A stretch of 64,000 bases of DNA from Echinometra lucunter (lineage: Eukaryota > Echinodermata > Echinoidea > Camarodonta > Echinometridae): positions 24,687,654 to 24,751,653 of the forward strand of contig CM057154.1 of assembly GCA_029962745.1 (NCBI GenBank). Reading direction: 5' to 3'. Shown here in pieces: positions 56,688 through 64,000 of the stretch (position 1 is the first letter of the stretch; every line of letters begins with the position of its first letter). A program made the translations under genes and the position numbers. The notes beneath the pieces are model-generated. The model did not search any database and was not told the origin of the DNA. It saw only the letters and a list, made by a program, of their open reading frames with translations.

Positions 56688-57027
56688 ATGTTTGTAACTA
56701 AACTTGGATGATAGATGCCTTACACAAACTCCAGTGTTATCGGGGAGTCAAAGGTCACATATGTAGGTCAAAGGTCAACTGAAGTCAAATGTTAGCATTT
56801 TCGTGCATATTTCTACTGGGATTGGTAACTTTAGAACCATAAGTCCATTTGTAACCAAAGTTGGATAGTAGATGCCTTTCAGGGACATAACTGGTATTTG
56901 AGGGTCAAAGGTCATTTATGTAGGTCAAAGGTCAAATGGTAAAATTTTCCTGCAATTTTCTACTGGGGTTGATAGCTTTGGAGTTATGACTCCATTTGTA
57001 ACCTAACTTGGATTGTAGATGCCCTAT
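56688..57027. repeat. Tandem repeat (about 157 bp) carrying DR1-type AGGTCA pairs
   Basis: Two full units and part of a third share CCATTTGTAAC(C/T)(A/T)AA, CTTGGAT.(A/G)TAGATGCC and GTCAAAGGTCA. AGGTCA-A-AGGTCA (direct repeat with one-base spacer) is perfect at 56765-56777 and 56922-56934. One-mismatch versions are at 56745-56757 and 56902-56914. The unit offset is 157 bp. DR1 is the classic binding site of RXR-type, HNF4-type and COUP-TF-type nuclear receptors. Function is not shown. Confidence 0.8.
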
Positions 57028-58499
57028 ACAGGGTGGCCCAGAAAGAACGGAAAACCTGTGATCCCTAATTTCAGCGAGATTAATAACATAATATGATAAT
57101 TTTTCATTTGGTTTGAAAGAGAATTTTCTTTGATAACGACAGTGATATTACATTTAATATTCCCAGGACTTATTTTAGACAACCACTAGGAAAACGGCAT
57201 TTTCAAGAGTTTTCTCCCGTTTCTCCTTGACCGTACCATTTACTGGTTCAGTTCACCTCCATGCTGTCCCATCACCGTGTTTGAGTCCCTTGTTTTTAAT
57301 ACTTATTAGAATAAAAACTAGAAACATTGGGATTGTGTCAAAGAATGCATTAGCCTCAATCCAACTTTGAGTTATGGATAATTGTATCCTGAACTTTGTT
57401 GATAAAATGATAAAGGAAAAATGGTAGGTATCAATACAGTAGGAACTTATTTAGGACTCCCCACGTGTCTGCATATACTGAATCGCTGTAAAACAAATAT
57501 CTACATGCTGAGATGTCTGGAAATAGTATAGGGTACCTCTGAACCATACAAATACATTGTATTATTGATATATTCATCCTTTCCTTGAGGATTAAGCTTT
57601 TGTCTTCATTGGCATCTTGAGTACTTAACAAATAAAGAAGCTTAATGGGAGAAATTCATGATTTGTAAACAAATTTGTTTACAAATTAAGTACTCAACCT
57701 AGTGAAATTTTCAGCTCCCTGAAGGTATCAAGACACATGCCATGAAAAAAATTAGAATAAGATTACAAAACATATGAGAAAGCCCTTAAAATGAGCTCAT
57801 TGGAAGTATGAGATGTAGAATGTTGCGTCTAGACTTTTTCATTGCCTGTTGCCATTAATATTATGCACAATTTAATAAAAGCACCAAAATTTCAAAAACA
57901 GAAAGGTTACAAAAAACAGTCCTTTTTGCCGTATCCGATGGCTACACGAATAAGAGACAGCGCAAAGGTACAATGTTGTATGTATTTGTATTTTAATTCT
58001 ATTTTGTATTAACTGGTCCAATTTCTTCTGTTGATATTTGTATGCATGCACACTGTTAATATTATGGATTTTTATGGATTTTATCGATTGATTTATACAA
58101 ATAATGAGTTTTTAACAAATGAGAAATTAGACATTTTTTTTCTTTTTTTTTCTGCTAATCATGCTTATGATAGCTTATTATATTGGGAAGTCATTTTGTA
58201 CTAATTTATATTCAATTTATATAATACATTACCACAACTGCACCAGATAAATCAAAGAACAACTTCCAATGAGTTGAAAAAATAACTTAATGACACTAGA
58301 ATATTTAAAGTGTTCTTTGAAAGAATGCTCTAGCTGCAATTTACCATATTTCTATAGTTATAATTTTCTTTCCATTTGATTTGATTTATTTATTTTCTTC
58401 TGCTTTGATTTATGCACAATTTTTTCAGATAACATACATAAAATAAAATACAAAAGAATTTTTACAATGAATCATAAAACACAGTATTTGTAATAATCA
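57028..58499. other. Non-coding AT-rich sequence
   Basis: No gene is supported. The words TACAGGGTGGCCCAGAAAG (57026-57044) resemble a transposon terminus, but no inverted partner was found. The region to 58500 is AT-rich. Confidence 0.45.
57617..57698. repeat. Hairpin with perfect 26-bp palindrome of forkhead-like sites
   Basis: ATTTGTAAACAAATTTGTTT plus ACAAAT (57661-57686) is its own reverse complement and contains GTAAACA and TGTTTAC, the forkhead core in both orientations. TTGAGTACTTAA (57617-57628) pairs with TTAAGTACTCAA (57687-57698), giving a larger stem. It could be a small foldback remnant. Confidence 0.6.
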
Positions 58500-58879
58500 T
58501 TTACGAAACAAATGATAAATTGTCATTTTTTTTTTTTTGTAATTCAGTTAAACATAATATTTGATCAAAAATAAGATTATTTGCAGAAGAAGGACTGCCA
58601 TTATAAGCGATGTGCTTGAAAATATGGCAGCCCCAAAAATTATGAAATAGATAACCATATCAAATAAGCAGAATGGAAAAAAAATAACTAAATCCTGTAT
58701 TAAGAGGATAATGACGATGAAGAAGATGAAAATGATGACGATGATAATACTGATGATGATGATGATGATGATGATGAAGATGATGATGAAGATGACGATG
58801 CTGATCATGATATCGGTAATGACAAAAATGGTAGGAAGGATGATACTGTGAAAAAGACTGAGGAGCTAACACAGAAATT
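58500..58879 (-). mobile_element. 3' UTR of the Jockey/CR1-like LINE, with ATC microsatellite
   Basis: Downstream of the ORF on the minus strand. An ATG/ATC trinucleotide tract (58697-58805 on the plus strand) lies in the presumed 3' UTR, and a T run at 58527-58539 lies further out. The 3' border is not certain because the microsatellite tail seen in the other LINE is missing. Confidence 0.5.
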
Positions 58880-59608
58880 TTACCGTGAATATTCTGATAG
58901 CAACATGGTCTTAACTTTCGCTTTAAATGAGTAGAGTGAACAAGAGGATTTGATGCATTCTGGGAGAGGATTCCATAGGTCTGGGCCATGGTGTCTTACG
59001 GATCTATGGGCAATAAGTAACTTAGGGTTAACTACATGAAGATTAGAGGAATTTCGAGTAGGGTAGGAGTGAATAGTGTTATTTAAAGTATAAAAGTTTT
59101 GAAATGAAAGAGGAAGCATGTTATTCAAATACTTAAATGTAAACAACAGACTTTGTAATGAATAAATGTCGAATACGGTTAGAGTTTTCAGTTCGTAAAA
59201 TATTGGTCTTGTGTGAGATAAATATTGTGAACCAGTACAAATGCGAAGGGCTTTCTTTTGCAATAAGTGGATAGGGTGGAGTTTTGTTTTGTTGCTGCTG
59301 GCCCATACTAAGTTGCAATATGTTATATACGGTAATATCAATGAATTATAGAGCATGGTGAGCGTTTTGCAAGGGATAATTTTCCTTATTTTATAAAGTA
59401 TACCAACATTCCTAGAGATAGAGGTAGTTATATAACGTATATGTTCATTCCAATTTAAATTTTCATCGATAATGACACCCAAAAATTTTGTTTGTCGTTT
59501 TCTTTCGAGGGGTACATTATCTATAAGTATGTCGTAAGGAAAGTCGTTGGCATGAGAGTTAACGTGCTTGAAATACATGAAATTTGTTTTATCAATATTA
59601 AGGGACAA
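58880..59608 (-). pseudogene. LINE reverse transcriptase thumb and C-terminal domain
   Basis: A 242-codon minus-strand frame in line with the RT: INIDKTNFMYF-type start, KFLGVIIDENLNWNEHI (the conserved block after the RT palm), ILPYITYCNLVWASS, LLQKKALRICTGS, and a C-terminus with RHHGPDLWNPLPECIK. These are standard for Jockey/CR1-type LINEs. It is uninterrupted over its whole length, the best preserved coding stretch of the window. A TAA at 59618-59620 separates it from the palm. Confidence 0.9.
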
Positions 59609-59617
59609 TTTATTGCA

Positions 59618-60577
59618 TTAAAACCACAAAGATAATTTTGGTAACTCATTATTCAGTGTATTTACTAAGGTATTTAAATCATGATGTGAACAGAAGATGT
59701 TGGTGTCATCTGCAAATAATATGAATGATAAGAGAGGCGTTGTATTGGTCAAATCATTGATATATAATAGAAATAGTAATGGACCTAATATTGATCCTTG
59801 TGGAACACCGCATTTGATTGGTAGGAAATTTGAAGAAACATTATTATACACTACATATTGTTGTCTGTTAGATAAATAGCTCTCAAACCATGAGAGGGGA
59901 ACTCCACGAATTCCATAAGAGTGAAGTTTTTAAAGTAAAATCTGGTGGTCGAGCGTATCAAAGGCTTTTGATAAGTCCATAAATACTCCTATGACATGTT
60001 CTTTATTGGCCATGGCATTTGTTATTTTATCATATAATTGTACTAAAGCTAGGTCTGTTGAATGACTTTTTCTGAAACCATACTAATTTATATTTAGGAA
60101 ATGAAATGTATCCAAAAACTTATACAGCCTTTTGTAAATTATCTTTTCGAGGATTTTTGATATGCTGGGAAGAATGGATATTGGCCTGTAATTACTTATT
60201 TCGTGAGGATTGTCTTTTTTAAAAACAGGATTTACCTTTGCAATTTTTAAGGACTCCGGACATTTTCCAGTGTTGATTGAAAGATTGAAAATATGAGTTA
60301 GAGGGGATGCAATGAAATGAATAATTTGTTTAAGGAGGAAGATACTAATTCTATCATGACCCTGTGATTTACTTGATTTGATATTTTTTGTTATTTCTAC
60401 TATTTCAGTGGGATTAGTTGGGTTAAAGAACAATGAAGAACTTGCAGGTTCAGGAAGAAATTTATTAAAATTTTCGTTCGGCTTATTAAGCTTATTTGCT
60501 AGATTAGGTCCTATGTTAACAAAAAAAGAGTTGAAGGTATGAGCTATATCTTCAGACTTAATAACTGTGTTGCCCAT
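59618..60577 (-). pseudogene. LINE reverse transcriptase palm and fingers
   Basis: One minus-strand frame with only two in-frame stops inside it (60083-60085 and 59930-59932) and one at its end (59618-59620). Order of motifs: SSKSQGHDRISIFLLK, KIAKVNPVFKKD, NYRPISILPSISKILEK, YGFRKSHSTDLAL, FMDLSKAFDTLDHQILL (palm motif A), CGVPQGSILGPLLFLLYIND (motif B), and FILFADDTNIF (catalytic FADD, about 59700-59720). All key RT residues are intact, so inactivation is recent. The three stops prevent full-length translation. Confidence 0.92.
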
Positions 60578-60716
60578 TGTAAAATTATCATCAGGTGATT
60601 TTTTTCTTTCTTGCCAATCAAGTCATTTATAACCTCCCATGTAGATTTCATATTAGATTTCACCTTGTTCAGTTTATCGCAATAGTACATTTTACGAGAA
60701 GTTCGAATGATATTAG
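60578..60716 (-). pseudogene. LINE linker between endonuclease and RT, frame-shifted
   Basis: A third minus-strand frame here reads IIRTSRKMYYCDKL and STWEVINDLIGKK, the usual linker. It changes frame near an A/T run at 60600-60607 before the RT and again near 60740 after the endonuclease. Two single-base indels would explain this. Confidence 0.75.
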
Positions 60717-61828
60717 TTAGTTTGTTTCGGTATGTTTTATATTGTTTTTGTTATGAATAGTAGAGTTTGTCAAATAAGCCTTATAAAGTTTATTCCTTGT
60801 GTGTATAGATCGTAATATAGCTTTTGTTATCCATGGCATTTTACAACGTTTATTCTTTTTGTTAGCAGATACCAGAGGGATATCTTTTTCATAATACATC
60901 TGTAATTTTGCATGAAAATTTCCGTATGCAATATTTGCGTCTGACTCACTATAAATATCCAACCATTCTTCTGTCGCTAAATCACTTTTGAGGGATTCAA
61001 TATTTAGGGGTGTTTCCTTCCTGTACATGCTAGAATTGGTTGACCTTTTCATTGAAATGTTATTATCACATATTACAAAAATTGGCAAATGATCAGATAT
61101 ATCGAAATATAGTAATCCACTAATTATGTCTTTGTCGAAGATATTAGAGAAAATATTATCTATAAGGGTTGAAGACTGACCATCAAGCCTTGTTGGTTTA
61201 TTTATATGTGGGTAACAACTATAAGAATAAGTAATATGAAGAAGTGTATCATGATAGCTACTTTGAGACAACAGGTCAATATTAAAATCACCCATCAAAT
61301 ATACTTGTTTACCTTCTCCCGTAAGAGTATGAAGGCATTTATCAAGATCTTCACAAAATAAATTTATAGGACCTTGAGGGGGTCTGTAAATCAATCCAAC
61401 GATTATATTTTTGGTGTTTGGATTTATGATTTCTAAAAACAATGATTCACTTTGTTTTAAAGATATTTCCTTCCGGACTTTAAACTGTAGCTGTTCATGG
61501 ACATAAAAGCTATACCCCCTCCTCTCTTTTCTTCTCGATCTTGTCTGATCAGTGTATATTTTTCTAAGTTAAATAGATTTGGCGAAGTGTTATGAAGCCA
61601 AGTTTCCGTGATACCAATAATAGAAAAGGGAAAATTGTTTAATGTATATAGCATTGTTTCCAGGGAATCAAAATTTTTGTTTAGGCTTCTAGCATTTACG
61701 TGGAGTAAGCTAAATCTGCGCTCCGTTTTTTGAAAACTAGAAGTAAATTCATCAGTTGAGTAATAGTTACTATCAGATGATAGATTGTTGGAATTGAAAA
61801 TAGATAACATGTCTAGATCAGTAGTCAT
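60717..61828 (-). pseudogene. LINE endonuclease (exonuclease-endonuclease-phosphatase family)
   Basis: Frame 61457-61828 starts with Met and shows LLHVNARSLNKNFDSLE, IIGITETWLH and LIRQDREEKRGGGIAF. Near 61500 the frame shifts. Frame 60717-61442 continues with VGLIYRPPQGP, VYLMGDFNIDLL, STLIDNIFSN and FDISDHLPIFV, with the GDFN and SDH catalytic motifs intact. This is the nicking nuclease used for target-primed reverse transcription. The Met at 61826-61828 is a plausible ORF2 start. ORF1 was not identified upstream. Confidence 0.9.
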
Positions 61829-62007
61829 ATAAAATGGTCATTAAAACTAATTTATCGTGATCAAAGGAATAACAGCTGGTTCGCATGTAAAGTTTCTGTG
61901 TTGTACAAGTGTTATAGTGGTGATGGTAATGATCATGAGATGGCATGAGAGTGGAATGAGGATGTGGAGATAAGAGATGACAAATGGATGAATGATGATG
62001 ATGATGG

Positions 62008-62039
<32 letters not shown>

Positions 62040-62280
62040 ATGATGATGATGGTGATGATGAAGATGATGATGATGAGTTTCTGAGACGTTAATCAAATGA
62101 TTAACTTTCATAATCACAAGTTCACCGATTAAGAACATCTCAACCATAAAATATATTAAACTTGTGGAACCCTTAATGAAATGAACACTATGTCTCCGCA
62201 CCGCTGCATTAAGTATCGACATGTGTACTTCTGTTTGATTTGAAGTTATATAACATACTACTATAAAATTATACTTAAAG
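61829..62280. other. Upstream region of the LINE with ATG/GTG microsatellite
   Basis: Mostly AT-rich. A degenerate ATG/GTG trinucleotide tract lies at 61991-62078 and yields a spurious histidine-rich frame on the minus strand. Whether this is LINE 5' UTR or host flank is undecided. Confidence 0.5.
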
Positions 62281-62860
62281 GAGAATGCAACCCCGGCACC
62301 AGCGCGCTCCCAGCAAAGAGAGCCGAACATGAAAGACAAACAGCGAAAGCCCGAGCAAATCGGACAATCCGCACAAGAGCCATGAAACCCGAAAATCCAA
62401 GCAAATCCCCATTACAGGGACCCCTGAACCGGCAACCCCGCCAGCACCCGCGATGCCACCGCGGACAACCCTCCATTCACCTTGAGTATGATAAAAAAAA
62501 AAAAAAAAGAAAAGTTTACATGAAATTTTTAGTCAGGAATCAACATAATTCCTTTCGACATGCCTGCAGAACCGATGCAGCATTGCCACACCCAAACAGT
62601 AAATCAAAAGAGTCTCCCTTTCTCTTGGAAATGAAGAAAATGTTAAACTCTGCACAAAGTAAATGGAGAGCCGTCCACGACGACACCTCAGATGCCGGCA
62701 AGGCCGCCAACTAAAGGATCCCCACAATACAAAACCCACAACTACCGAACAGACCGCCCGACCCCGCCCAAACCCCCACCGCTCATCCCCCGCCCACCCC
62801 CATTCACCAGAAGCAAACCGATGCCCGGGCTGCACCCTCCCCTAATTTATCGAGAGTCTA
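62281..62860. other. GC-rich island with a two-copy internal repeat
   Basis: Clearly GC-richer than its surroundings at 62281-62490 and 62660-62850, split by an A run (62491-62506). A block near 62432-62478 and one near 62664-62716 are related: both translate on the plus strand to an RxPRxHxRCxxG pattern and share GATGCC and GCCGCC/ACCGCGG words. It may be the 5' UTR/promoter of the minus-strand LINE or an unrelated repeat. No protein could be recognised. Confidence 0.45.
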
Positions 62861-62905
62861 TCTGTTCGAAAAACACAATGTTCAAGTGAATTCAACTCCA
62901 ACTAG

Positions 62906-62962
62906 GAAGAAGAAAAAGAAGAAGAAGAAGAAGAAGAAGAAGAAGAAGAAAAAAAAAAAAAA
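62906..62962. repeat. (AAG)n microsatellite with A run
   Basis: GAAGAAGAA repeats ending in about 15 A, on the plus strand. Confidence 0.95.
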
Positions 62963-64000
62963 ACCAAAACCAAACAGTGCGGAGACATAGGTTGTACATG
63001 TTTGCATAGAACTTCATTACATAATACAGCTTCAATAAACAGGCAAAATATTGACTTCAAACTTTGTAAAGGCAAATTTACAAATGTATAATAAGAAATA
63101 GAACAAGAACTAAATTCCTGAAGACTAAAGTATGGAAATTACTCCTTTACTTTAATGTTACGTGAATCGATCGTGCTATTTATCAACACGCATTAGAGAC
63201 AAAAAAGTACAAGTGAGCATAAATTTGTAATTAAATTTATGACCTCTACAAAAGTGTCAGCATGTAATTAATCATGTGTTCTTTTAACACACTTTCTCAT
63301 AAAAAATTAAAATCTATCCAGAAGAATATACATATAGATATATTAGGAGCCTACTATTGTTGGACCGATTGGTGCGTAATGAATATCAGTATGCTGGAAC
63401 AACAGTTACAAAGAAAAAAATCATACTATTAATACATTCTGTGCATCCGAGTCACGCTTGTGACAATGATGAAAAAGGAAAAAAGAACTGGAATCTTAAA
63501 AAAAAACCACCAACAACAACAACAATTTATGACAGTATCGATTTATACTGAAGTAATCGCAATGCCTCTTGTTAGAGAAAATAAACAAGTGTTTGGATAA
63601 ATACTCATCTTCTCATTATCAATTGCAACAAGTTATACTTCATGCTCAACAAAATAACATAATCAGAATTTGCATATGAGTATAAGTTACAAGACGTTTC
63701 TTTAATCTAAATGACAGAATGCCTACATGTAATTTTGTGTTCACAGTCCCTACGTATATATGACAGTTTCAAACAAGAAACTCATATTATAAGTGTTTGC
63801 CATTTATCAATTTGATTAAATAAATGTATACAACAACTGTCGGAAGGCAAATATACGATTGAGTATCCATCACCAATAACTAGTTGCAATTATAATACGC
63901 ACTTTACGACTGCTAGCAAAGCTCTCTCTTTGTCTTATTTATCCTTCTTTATTTTAATATTTGAATTACATAAAATAAAAAATAATATATCTGTACGGGA
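62963..64000. other. AT-rich non-coding sequence
   Basis: I see no gene, RNA or repeat structure beyond A/T-rich composition and short homopolymers. Confidence 0.5.

Noticed and set aside
57026..57060. Mariner-like terminus TACAGGGTGGCCCAGAAAG
   Set aside because: The word resembles known transposon ends, but no inverted partner or transposase was found within several kb.
61818..62339. Minus-strand frame of 173 codons with a long His run
   Set aside because: The His run is the complement of an ATG/GTG microsatellite and the rest has no recognisable domain.

Overview
The window reads as gene-poor, AT-rich DNA from a marine invertebrate. An echinoderm such as a sea urchin is the best guess, judged from the style of the repeats: palindromic MITEs, tRNA-derived SINEs, many G/C homopolymers, and Jockey/CR1-like, RTE-like, Tx1-like and Gypsy retroelements together. 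No sequence comparison could be run, so the species is not established. I found no convincing host protein-coding gene, rRNA gene, functional tRNA gene or CRISPR array. Almost everything recognisable is a decayed mobile element, a MITE, a SINE, a satellite or a microsatellite. Two N blocks of exactly 500 bases (35187-35686 and 49687-50186) are scaffolding placeholders, so the window is three contigs joined together.

Contig 1 (1-35186). A Tx1/L1-like LINE 3' part lies at 1-1279. AT-rich unique sequence with weak inverted repeats and microsatellites follows. A 654-bp terminal-inverted-repeat (TIR) element (9811-10464) abuts a decayed RTE-like LINE on the minus strand (10465-11830). Next come a SINE-bearing repeat (repeat A, 12592-13398), a LINE 3' end (13470-14124) joined to a minus-strand Gypsy fragment (14127-15990), and repeat B (16601-17050). 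After a quiet stretch with two MITEs and one hAT-like end, 23.06-34.54 kb is filled by two copies of a long non-coding repeat of about 4.5-6 kb. Each copy carries a tRNA-Glu-like SINE. The start of another copy is seen at 35113-35186.

Contig 2 (35687-49686). This holds a nested set of insertions. A Gypsy pol fragment is interrupted by a minus-strand Jockey/CR1-like LINE. That LINE is interrupted by a 1703-bp non-autonomous hAT-like element with a perfect 8-bp target duplication and eight ~170-bp satellite units. It is interrupted again by about 3.35 kb that includes a 566-bp giant palindrome. Inverted copies of repeats B and A follow, then an RTE reverse-transcriptase fragment split by a 163-bp MITE.

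Contig 3 (50187-64000). This opens inside a copy of the long non-coding repeat (to about 54027). It continues with a 786-bp long-TIR element, a partial long-repeat copy, a tandem repeat with DR1 nuclear-receptor-like sites, and a largely complete minus-strand Jockey/CR1-like LINE (about 58.5-61.8 kb).

Two large-scale patterns stand out. First, the LINE-in-Gypsy junction and repeat A occur twice in opposite orientation (12.6-16.0 and 35.7-46.45 kb), so either a large inverted duplication exists or allelic contigs have been joined. Second, contig 1 ends and contig 3 begins about 333 bp apart in the coordinates of one long-repeat unit, which suggests that contig 2 has been placed in the wrong position.
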